DNA of 64,000 bases from positions 1-64,000 of the forward strand of contig DASRSL010000089.1 in assembly GCA_035656495.1 (NCBI GenBank), read 5' to 3'. The translations under genes and the position numbers were made by a program. Position 1 is the first letter of the stretch, and each line of letters opens with the position of its first letter. Shown here in pieces: positions 56,484 through 63,335 of this stretch. Below the pieces are notes generated by a model, which was given only the letters and a program-made list of their open reading frames with translations, had not been told where the DNA came from and did not search any database. The DNA is from Roseiarcus sp035656495. Its GTDB lineage: Bacteria > Pseudomonadota > Alphaproteobacteria > Rhizobiales > Beijerinckiaceae.

Positions 56484-57017
56484 CTAATCCGGGGCAGCGA
56501 CCTCGAATGGCTGGGAAAGCCTCTCGAGGACGAGGTTCTCGCCCTGGCCTTCCCTGTCGACAATCAGGAAGTGGCCGTCGCTGTCCAGCGCAATAAGCGG
56601 GTGATGCCAGACGCCGCGTCGGTAGTTGACGCCTTGGCGGCCCGAGGATCGAAAAGCGACAATATGGTCGGGATCGATCGGTCCAGCAGACGCTACGACA
56701 ATCAGCATTGAGGCGGTTCCGAGGGGCGCGATCGCCTGGCTGCCGAGCGGATGGCTCTCCATGACCTCGATTCGAAACGGGAGGGCGCGGCCTTTGGCCC
56801 GCACGACGCTCAAGCACACTCTCCCGCCTTCGGCCGCGACGTCGATCCCGGCAATGTCGCGATGCACCTCGGCGGTTCCGCCATTGGCGAACCCCGTCGG
56901 AGCGCCTGAGGCGTCGAGCACTTCGCCAAAGGCGGCAAAGGCCTCGGCGGAAAGGGAGGAAATCGCTAATCTTCTCACTTCAGTCAGGCCGGCATTCTGT
57001 TTTCGGGCGACTTTCAT
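56484..57017 (-). CDS. allA: Ureidoglycolate lyase
   Basis: A 177-residue AllA-family protein that splits ureidoglycolate to glyoxylate and urea, the last step of allantoin use in enteric bacteria. Family marks: SAEAFAAFGEVLDA, the MESHPLGSQAIAPLG cupin strand with its histidine, RQGVNYRRGVWHHPLIAL (second metal or substrate histidines) and FLIVDREG. The ATG at 57017 lacks a clear ribosome binding site; a GTG fourteen codons later is an alternative. It is divergent from the quinone-oxidoreductase-like gene and bracketed by repeat copies B and C. It supports a ureide theme for the island, although no urease or glyoxylate gene is present. Confidence 0.9.
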   Translation of the reverse strand: MKVARKQNAGLTEVRRLAISSLSAEAFAAFGEVLDASGAPTGFANGGTAEVHRDIAGIDVAAEGGRVCLSVVRAKGRALPFRIEVMESHPLGSQAIAPLGTASMLIVVASAGPIDPDHIVAFRSSGRQGVNYRRGVWHHPLIALDSDGHFLIVDREGQGENLVLERLSQPFEVAAPD

Positions 57018-57080
57018 TGGGGCACACTGTCGGGCTACACGTCGAGGAGTTTTTTTGACGCGTCGGAGGAGATGGCGAGC

Positions 57081-58064
57081 ATGCGTGCGATCATGATCAC
57101 GGCGCCAGGCGGCGGGGAAAATCTAAAGGTGACAGAGGCGCCGGCGCCAACGCCCGGACGCGGAGAAGTCCTCATCGATGTCGCCTATTGCGGCTGCAAT
57201 TTTGCCGACACCATGATCGCGAAGGGCACTTATCCCCATCCCAAGGGATATCCCCTCGTCGGGGGGCTCGAAGTCTCCGGAAGGATCGCCGGAGTGGGAC
57301 CCGAAGTGCTTGGCTTTGCGGTCGGCGACGCCGTCGCCTCTTTCTTGGAGCAGGCTGGAGGCTTCGCCGACCAATGCGTCGCTCCTGCCGAACGGCTCAT
57401 CGGCATCCCCAATGGAATGGGCTTGGACGTCGCCGCGAGCTTCCCGATCCAGGCTCTGACGGCGTGGCATCTCCTGCACAACGTCAGCGTCACCAAGCCC
57501 GGGGACGTCGTCCTGCTCCATGCGATCGGCGGCGGAGTCGGCCTGATCGCGACGCAGCTCGCGGTCCGAGCCGGCGCCACGGTGATCGGCACGGTCGGCA
57601 CTCGCGGCAAGGAGAGACGCGCGCTCGAATTCGGGGCAGCGAAGGTTGTCAATCGCGAGGACGAGGATTTCGTCGCGGCCGTCATGGCGTTCACGGGAGG
57701 CAAGGGCGTCGACAAGGTTGTCGATTCGACGGGCGCCAGCATCCTCGACCGCAGCTTTGCCGCCATCCGGAAGCTTGGGCACGTCGTCAGCTTCGGCGAA
57801 GCGGAGGGTCGGCCATTTCCCAATCTCTGGGAGAGGCTGGTGGCGAAATCACTGACCTTCACCCGCTTCCATCTCGGTCACGCCGATTTTGCTTCCGACA
57901 TCTGGCGCAGGAGCGTCGATGAGGTCGTCGATGGGATTATGACAAGCGCGTTGAAAGTTCCGATCGAAGAGACGTTCCCATTCGAGAAGGCCGGAGCAAT
58001 GCTCGACCGGCTCGCCTCGCGGCAGGTCTCGGGCAAGCTTATTCTCGCCGTCAATCCCGGGTGA
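57081..58064 (+). CDS. Zinc-independent quinone-oxidoreductase-like MDR dehydrogenase
   Basis: A 327-residue medium-chain dehydrogenase/reductase of the NADPH:quinone oxidoreductase (QOR, crotonyl-CoA-reductase-like) type. The ATG at 57081 is chosen because GGAGGAG lies 9 bp upstream; the earlier ATG at 57072 sits inside that purine run. Features: substrate-domain AYCGCNFADTMIAKGTYP, YPLVGGLEVSGRIAGVG, the nucleotide-binding HAIGGGVGLIATQLAVRAGA and FGAAKVVNREDEDF. Structural zinc cysteines are missing, as usual for QOR. It could reduce an alpha,beta-unsaturated intermediate with NADPH. It is divergent from allA, 63 bp apart. Confidence 0.88.
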   Translation: MRAIMITAPGGGENLKVTEAPAPTPGRGEVLIDVAYCGCNFADTMIAKGTYPHPKGYPLVGGLEVSGRIAGVGPEVLGFAVGDAVASFLEQAGGFADQCVAPAERLIGIPNGMGLDVAASFPIQALTAWHLLHNVSVTKPGDVVLLHAIGGGVGLIATQLAVRAGATVIGTVGTRGKERRALEFGAAKVVNREDEDFVAAVMAFTGGKGVDKVVDSTGASILDRSFAAIRKLGHVVSFGEAEGRPFPNLWERLVAKSLTFTRFHLGHADFASDIWRRSVDEVVDGIMTSALKVPIEETFPFEKAGAMLDRLASRQVSGKLILAVNPG

Positions 58065-58235
58065 CGACCGAGAATGACGGACCTGTGGCGCAGCAGCTGC
58101 CTTTTGCCCGCGTTCGCTGTCGTGACGGCCCCCGAATTGCAGAACTCCATCGCCACGCCCCGCCGACACATGCGTCGCGCTCGCTGACGCGTTCCCCGCC
58201 GCCCCTGCTGCTCACGCCTCCGTTTGCATAACTGT

Positions 58236-58484
58236 CAAGCTCTCGCTCGGTCGGTCCGTCTTTGAGGAGCTAACGACACCCCGCCGACCCTCGTCCTGAG
58301 GCGCCGCGAGGCGCCTTGGGCGCGAAGCGGCCTCGAAGGACGCTCCAGATCGCGCCGACGCGATAATCCGGTTCGGCCATCAGGGCGCCCTGGAGCATCC
58401 TTCGAGGCTCTTGCTTCGCAAGAGCGCCTCAGGATGAGGTCGATGAACTTTAGACCCGAGTCCTCGCGAGCCTGCTTGGGAGTT
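58236..58484 (+). repeat. 248-bp-class dispersed repeat, copy C
   Basis: Direct repeat of copy B (56225-56471), differing at only a handful of positions plus small indels. Together they bracket allA and the quinone-oxidoreductase gene. Together with the 171 bases before it, it fills the 452-base gap from 58065 to 58516, which holds no gene. Confidence 0.85.
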
Positions 58485-58516
58485 ACCGTTTGCGACGCGG
58501 TCGTGCTGACCTTAGG

Positions 58517-58978
58517 CTATTGGACCGGGTCCAGCACGACCACCGGTATCTCGCGCTCAGTCTTGAGCTGATAATCGGCATAGGGCGGCCAAAATTCGAG
58601 CGCCTTTTTCCAAAGTCGGACTCGTTCCTCGCCAGTCGCTGTTCTGGCCAACGCCTTCAGCTTCTTGGTCCCGACCTGCAGGTCGACATCCGGGTTGGCG
58701 AGGATATTGCGATACCACCCCGGGTGTTGGGGCGCGCCGCCCTTGGAGGCGACTACGAAGTAGCTGCTGCCGTCCGTTCCGTAGAACAGCGGGAATATGA
58801 ACCTGTCGCCAGACTTGCGGCCGGTGGTGGTCAGCAACAGCGCCGGCGCCGTGATCTCACCCCGTCCGGGCACAGCGACCTTGTACATGTGCCCGTCGGC
58901 TCCGCCGCTGGCGATATAGCGGTTGGCGTGCTCGACCATCCAGCCCGGCAGGTTCGGAGCGAGTTTCGCTTCAGCCAT
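58517..58978 (-). CDS. Deazaflavin (F420)-dependent nitroreductase-family protein, Ddn-like
   Basis: A 153-residue split-barrel protein of the Ddn family, which uses reduced F420 to reduce quinones, enones or nitro compounds. Family marks: LLTTTGRKSGDRFIFPLFY (deazaflavin-binding strand), YFVVASKGGAPQHPGWYRN, LANPDVDLQVGTKKL and the FWPPYADYQLKTEREIP C-terminal block. AAAGGAG precedes two tandem ATGs; the second (58978) has the better spacing. It diverges from the PPOX-fold gene by 171 bp. Its presence beside F420 biosynthesis genes makes F420 the likely cofactor; the substrate is unknown. Confidence 0.9.
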   Translation of the reverse strand: MAEAKLAPNLPGWMVEHANRYIASGGADGHMYKVAVPGRGEITAPALLLTTTGRKSGDRFIFPLFYGTDGSSYFVVASKGGAPQHPGWYRNILANPDVDLQVGTKKLKALARTATGEERVRLWKKALEFWPPYADYQLKTEREIPVVVLDPVQ

Positions 58979-59149
58979 CATGCTCTCCTTTAAAGCTGCA
59001 TGAGCATAGCGCTTCGCAGCGAATCGGCCAATTCGGCGGAGCGCGCTGTGAGGGCGAGAGGCCAGGCCCTTCCCATGTCAGGTCGCGACGACTACGTTGT
59101 TGATCGGCTGCGAAGCTGCGCGAAAAGCGCCAGCGATGAGGAGACAGTC

Positions 59150-59548
59150 ATGGTGGCGATACCCGTGGAGTATATGGATTTGCTGCAGCAGAAAGCGGCG
59201 TTTGCCCATCTGGCGACGATCATGCCGAACGGAACGCCGCAAGTGACGCCGGTATGGTTCGACTACACGAACGGAAAGATCCGGATAAACTCTGCAAAGG
59301 GTCGCGTGAAGGCGCGCAACATGCGTGAAGGCGCGCCCGTGGCGCTTTCGATACTCGACCCCGACAATCCCTATCGCTATATCCAGATCCGCGGCCGGGT
59401 CGAGCGCGTGACTGAGGATGGCGCAATGGCGCACATCGATTCCCTCGCCAGGAAATACCTCGGGCAGGACAAGTATCCCTGGGCCCAGCCTGGCCAGGTC
59501 AGGATCACGTTTGACATTGAGCCCACCGCGGTGCAGGCCCAGGGCTGA
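59150..59548 (+). CDS. PPOX-class F420-dependent enzyme (FDOR-B-like)
   Basis: A 132-residue split-barrel flavin/deazaflavin oxidoreductase. The ATG at 59150 (MVAIPVEYMDLLQ) is preceded by GAGGAG; the longer frame upstream lacks family text. Marks: FAHLATIMPNGTPQVTPVWF, then INSAKGRVKARNMREGAPVA (cofactor phosphate contacts) and IQIRGRVERVTEDGAMAHID. FDOR-B members include biliverdin reductases and F420-binding proteins of unclear substrate. Its small size and the neighbouring F420 genes favour F420 over FMN. Confidence 0.88.
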   Translation: MVAIPVEYMDLLQQKAAFAHLATIMPNGTPQVTPVWFDYTNGKIRINSAKGRVKARNMREGAPVALSILDPDNPYRYIQIRGRVERVTEDGAMAHIDSLARKYLGQDKYPWAQPGQVRITFDIEPTAVQAQG

Positions 59549-59556
59549 CCTCTCTC

Positions 59557-60453
59557 TCACAAGAGGTCGGCGACGGCGTCACGGTACCGCTCGAGGGCGG
59601 TCAGGTGGGCCTGCAACGAGCGCGAGGCAATGCGCTTGTGATGGTTCCGCTCGAAGGCGCTATTGACCGTGACGTGGGTGACGCCCGCGCTCTTCCAGAA
59701 CTTGAATTCCTCGCGCCAGCTCGCCTCGTCGCCGGTGCCGGTGGAGACCCAGACTTCGACGCCAATGGTGGCGGGGTCGCGCCCTTCCTGTTTTGCGTAG
59801 GCTCGGAGTTTGGCGAATTCCGCCTCGGCGGCGGCGCCGGCGGGATGGGCGTTCATCATCCATCCGTCGCCCCATTTCGCGATGCGCCGGAGCGTTAGAT
59901 CGTGATGACCCCCGAACCAGATCGGGATACGGCGCGAGATCGGTAGCGGATTGATGCCGGCGTCATTGATGTGATGCCACTGCCCCTTGAAGCTCACATG
60001 CGGATCAGCCCACAGGGCTTGCATGACTCGCACCTGCTCCTCCGACCGCCGTCCCCGATTGTGAAAATCCTCGTTCAGGCCTACGAACTCCACCTCGTTC
60101 CAGCCGATCCCAATCCCCAGCCGAAAGCGGCCGCCGCTCAGCACGTCAAGACAGGCGGCCTGCTTGGCGACCAGTACGGTCTGCCGCTGGGGCAGGATGA
60201 GCAACTGTGTCGAGAAGCCGATTCTGGTCGTGCAACCGCTGAGAAATCCGAACAGCACGAAAGGATCGTGGAAGAGATCGGCCGAGGTGTTGCGCGCCCC
60301 CCAGCCAGGGCGACTGGCGACGTTGACCCCCAAAACATGATCGGGGGCGCCGAGATGATCGTAACCGGCCGCCTCCGCCGCCTGCGCAAACACCCGGACC
60401 GTGGCCGGATCACCGCCGATATCGGACAGAGGCAAGGTAACGCCGAGTCTCAT
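59557..60453 (-). CDS. LLM-class oxidoreductase, predicted F420-dependent
   Basis: A 298-residue luciferase-like TIM-barrel protein. The start at 60453 (MRLGVTLPLSDIGGDP) has GGAGAG about 8 bp upstream; a longer reading starts at 60474. Family features: AAEAAGYDHLGAPDHVLGVN, TQLLILPQRQTVLVAKQAAC, the cis-peptide region FRLGIGIGWNEVEFVGLNED, the IPIWFGGHH strand and GDGWMMN. Relatives use F420 or FMN; the conserved GIGWNEVEF pattern is that of the F420-dependent TIGR03619-like group. It converges on the PPOX gene (8 bp) and diverges from fgd. The reaction is unknown; hydride transfer to or from a pathway intermediate is likely. Confidence 0.87.
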   Translation of the reverse strand: MRLGVTLPLSDIGGDPATVRVFAQAAEAAGYDHLGAPDHVLGVNVASRPGWGARNTSADLFHDPFVLFGFLSGCTTRIGFSTQLLILPQRQTVLVAKQAACLDVLSGGRFRLGIGIGWNEVEFVGLNEDFHNRGRRSEEQVRVMQALWADPHVSFKGQWHHINDAGINPLPISRRIPIWFGGHHDLTLRRIAKWGDGWMMNAHPAGAAAEAEFAKLRAYAKQEGRDPATIGVEVWVSTGTGDEASWREEFKFWKSAGVTHVTVNSAFERNHHKRIASRSLQAHLTALERYRDAVADLL

Positions 60454-60574
60454 CGCATGCTCTCCAACCAGCATCCGTCCCGTCTTGCGCGAGGATGAGC
60501 CCTCGCACTGAACTGTCTGTCTGCGCTATTGTATCGGCCTCGGGCCGCAAGGCCCATGACGTCGGAGGCGGACC

Positions 60575-61606
60575 GTGCTCAAGCTAGGCTATAAGGCGTC
60601 GGCGGAGCAATTCGGGCCGACCGAATTGCTCCAATTTTCTCGGCTCGCTGAGCAGTCGGGCTTTGACTCCGTTTTCATCAGCGACCACTTCCAGCCGTGG
60701 AAGCATCACGGCGGCCACGCTCCCTTTTCGCTGGCGTGGCTCGGCGCCCTCGGGGCCGTTACGTCCCGGATCATGATCGGCACGAGCGTGCTCACGCCCA
60801 CCTTTCGCTATCACCCCGCCGTCGTGGCGCAAGCCTTCGCGACGCTCGGGGTCATGTTTCCGGGGCGGATCGTGCTCGGCGTCGGCACCGGCGAGTCGCT
60901 GAATGAGGTTCCGTCAACCGGCATGAGGTGGCCTGAGTTCAAGGAACGGTTTGCGCGTCTGCGTGAGGCTGTCACCCTGATGCGCCGGCTCTGGACCGAG
61001 GAGCGAGTGACGTTCGAAGGTCAATATTACCGCACCCAAGACGCCACCATCTATGATCGGCCCGCCACGCCCGTCCCAATCTATGTCGCTGCGGCCGGCG
61101 CGCTGATCGCGAAATATGCAGGCCGAATGGGCGACGGCTTGATCTGCACCAGCGGCAAGGCGCGCGAGCTCTACACCGAAACGATATTGCCAAGGGTGTT
61201 GGAGGGGCGAGGCGAGGCCGGCTCCCGGGCGCTGGACTATAGCCGGATGATCGAGGTGAAGGTCTCGTTCGACGCGGATATGAAACGCGCCATGGAGGAC
61301 ACCCGCCACTGGGCGGTTCTCGCATTGACGCCGGAAGAGAAGATCTCCGTTCATAGTCCGGAAGAGATGGAGCGCCTTGCCGCCGGACTCTCCGCCGAGC
61401 GCGCCGCCAGCCGCTGGATCGTCTCAAGCGACGCGGACGAGCATGTCGAGCGGATTGGCTATTACGTCGATCTCGGCTTCGACCATTTGGTGTTTCATGC
61501 GCCCGGTCCTGATCAGGAGCGTTTTATCCGGCTCTATTCGGAGCACGTTCTGCCTCGCCTTCGTCGCCGCTTCGGCGCGCCGCATGAAACCGCCAAGAGC
61601 CCATGA
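60575..61606 (+). CDS. fgd: F420-dependent glucose-6-phosphate dehydrogenase
   Basis: 343 residues, strikingly like mycobacterial Fgd1. It oxidises glucose 6-phosphate to 6-phosphogluconolactone and reduces F420. The GTG start (LKLGYKASAEQFGPTELLQF, preceded by Met) has GGAGG 6 bp upstream. Residues known from Fgd1 structure work appear conserved: the histidine and tryptophan in SDHFQPWKHHGGHAP, the glutamate in LGVGTGESLNEV, the sugar-phosphate lysine in ICTSGKARELY, lysine in LTPEEKISV and arginine in SRWIVSSD. Related hydroxymycolate or isopropanol F420 dehydrogenases lack this full set. It is the first gene of the fgd-cofE-cofD-cofC operon, and its stop overlaps cofE as ATGA. Confidence 0.92.
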   Translation: MLKLGYKASAEQFGPTELLQFSRLAEQSGFDSVFISDHFQPWKHHGGHAPFSLAWLGALGAVTSRIMIGTSVLTPTFRYHPAVVAQAFATLGVMFPGRIVLGVGTGESLNEVPSTGMRWPEFKERFARLREAVTLMRRLWTEERVTFEGQYYRTQDATIYDRPATPVPIYVAAAGALIAKYAGRMGDGLICTSGKARELYTETILPRVLEGRGEAGSRALDYSRMIEVKVSFDADMKRAMEDTRHWAVLALTPEEKISVHSPEEMERLAAGLSAERAASRWIVSSDADEHVERIGYYVDLGFDHLVFHAPGPDQERFIRLYSEHVLPRLRRRFGAPHETAKSP

Positions 61607-62367
61607 CTTCTCTCGAGGTCATTGCCGTGCAGGGCCTGCCCTTGATCAGGGCCGGCGATGACCTGGCCGAGCTCATTGCGTCAGCCCTCACGAGGGACGG
61701 CGTCACGCCGTGCGCCCGAGATGTGCTTGTCGTTGCGCAAAAGATTGTCTCGAAAGCCGAGGGCCGAGTCGTGGACCTCGCGACCGTCAAACCCTCCGGC
61801 CCGGCCGTCGCGCTTGCGCTGGATGTCGACAAGGACCCGCGACTTGTGGAGGTCATCCTATCGGAGTCGGCTCGCGTTGTGCGGGCGCGGCGCGGAGTCC
61901 TGATCGTTGAGCATAGGCTTGGCTTCATCATGGCGAACGCCGGAGTGGACCAATCGAACGTGGCGCCCACGGATGGCTCTCAGGGTGTTCTTCTGTTGCC
62001 GGAGAACCCGGACCGTAGTGCGGAGAAGCTGCGAAGCGGGTTGGCGGTCCTGACCGGGATCGACGTCGCGGTGGTCATCAACGACAGTTTCGGGCGTCCC
62101 TGGCGCCAGGGAACCGCCGGCGTCGCGATCGGCGTCGCCGGCTTACCGGCGCTGATTGATCTGCGCGGAAGGCCCGACCTCTTTGGCCGACAGCTCGAGG
62201 TCAGCGTCATCGGTTTCGCGGATGAGGTTGCGGCCGCCGCCTCGCTCTTGATGGGTCAGGCGGACGAGGCGCTGCCGGCGGTGCTGATCCGCGGGTTGCG
62301 CTGGTCCGCACCCGAGTCGACTGCGGCCAGTATCATTCGCTCCCCAAATGAGGATCTGTTTCGATGA
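61603..62367 (+). CDS. cofE: Coenzyme F420-0:L-glutamate ligase
   Basis: A 254-residue CofE that adds glutamate residues to F420-0 using GTP. Family marks: opening VIAVQGLPLIRAGDDLAELI, VVAQKIVSKAEGR, then HRLGFIMANAGVDQSN (substrate/metal region), VVINDSFGRPWRQGTAGVAI and DLRGRPDLFGRQLEVS. It is single-domain: the FMN reductase domain fused at the C terminus of actinobacterial FbiB, which reduces dehydro-F420-0, is absent. The start overlaps the fgd stop and its stop overlaps cofD, both as ATGA. Confidence 0.95.
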   Translation: MTSLEVIAVQGLPLIRAGDDLAELIASALTRDGVTPCARDVLVVAQKIVSKAEGRVVDLATVKPSGPAVALALDVDKDPRLVEVILSESARVVRARRGVLIVEHRLGFIMANAGVDQSNVAPTDGSQGVLLLPENPDRSAEKLRSGLAVLTGIDVAVVINDSFGRPWRQGTAGVAIGVAGLPALIDLRGRPDLFGRQLEVSVIGFADEVAAAASLLMGQADEALPAVLIRGLRWSAPESTAASIIRSPNEDLFR

Positions 62368-63335
62368 GTCGGGATCGAGTGGTTGCGTTGTCCGGAGGTG
62401 TCGGCGGCGCCAAGCTCGCGCTGGGCCTCAGCCGGATCGTGCCGACGGACAATCTCCTCGTCGTGGCCAATATCGGCGATGATTTCGAGCATCTCGGCCT
62501 GCATATCTCGCCGGACGCCGACACATTGATGTACACGCTTGCCGGTCTCGACAACACGAAGCTCGGATGGGGCCGGTGGGACGAGACGTGGTCGTTCATG
62601 GAAACGCTTACGGCGCTCGGCGGCGAGGACTGGTTCCGCCTTGGCGATCGCGACCTCGCGGTCCATGTCGAGCGTACCCGTCGGCTGCGGCAGGGGGAGA
62701 CTCTCTCCTCCGTCACCGCCGATTTCTGTCGCCGCTTCGGCGTGGATCCCCGCGTGCTGCCGGCGACGGACGATCGGTTGCGCACCAGATTGCGAACGGA
62801 CGAGGGTTGGCTCGATTTCCAGGACTATTTCGTGCGCCTTCGGTGCCGCCCCGTCGTGCGGGCGATTGCCTTCGACGGCGCGGAGCGTGCGCGCCCTCAT
62901 CCTGACCTTCTGACGGCCTTGCGCGACGAACGGTTGCGCGCCGTGATCATTTGCCCGTCCAACCCGTTCATCAGTGTCGAGCCCATTCTGGCGGCGCAAG
63001 GTATGCTTCAGGCTCTTTCCACCTGCGCAGCGCCGGTCGTCGCCGTTTCCCCAATTATCGGCGGCCGTGCGGTCAAGGGTCCGACAGCCAAAATGATGGC
63101 GGAACTCGGAATGACGCCGAGCGCTTCTGCGGTAGCTGAACGCTACGGCGGTCTGCTCGATGGTTTCGTCATGGATGTCGCAGACTCGGCGGAGGCGGCT
63201 CAGGTAGCGCCGAAGGTGACGCTTGCCCCCACGCTCATGACGAATCTTGCGGAGCGCGAGCAACTGGCTCGCGTCGTCCTTGAGGCGGCGGACGCGCTTG
63301 CGTCTTCGAAACGTGGCCGGGACCTCGGCGCGTGA
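62364..63335 (+). CDS. cofD: 2-phospho-L-lactate transferase-family (CofD/FbiA)
   Basis: A 323-residue CofD that joins the activated phospho-organic acid to F0 (7,8-didemethyl-8-hydroxy-5-deazariboflavin), giving F420-0 or its dehydro or glyceryl form. Marks: VVALSGGVGGAKLALGLSRI at the N terminus, NIGDDFEHLGLHISPDADTL, the metal-binding aspartates in that segment, ICPSNPFISVEPILA and VSPIIGGRAVKGPTAKMM. Stop and start overlap with cofC as GTGA. Full length for the family. Confidence 0.95.
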   Translation: MSRDRVVALSGGVGGAKLALGLSRIVPTDNLLVVANIGDDFEHLGLHISPDADTLMYTLAGLDNTKLGWGRWDETWSFMETLTALGGEDWFRLGDRDLAVHVERTRRLRQGETLSSVTADFCRRFGVDPRVLPATDDRLRTRLRTDEGWLDFQDYFVRLRCRPVVRAIAFDGAERARPHPDLLTALRDERLRAVIICPSNPFISVEPILAAQGMLQALSTCAAPVVAVSPIIGGRAVKGPTAKMMAELGMTPSASAVAERYGGLLDGFVMDVADSAEAAQVAPKVTLAPTLMTNLAEREQLARVVLEAADALASSKRGRDLGA

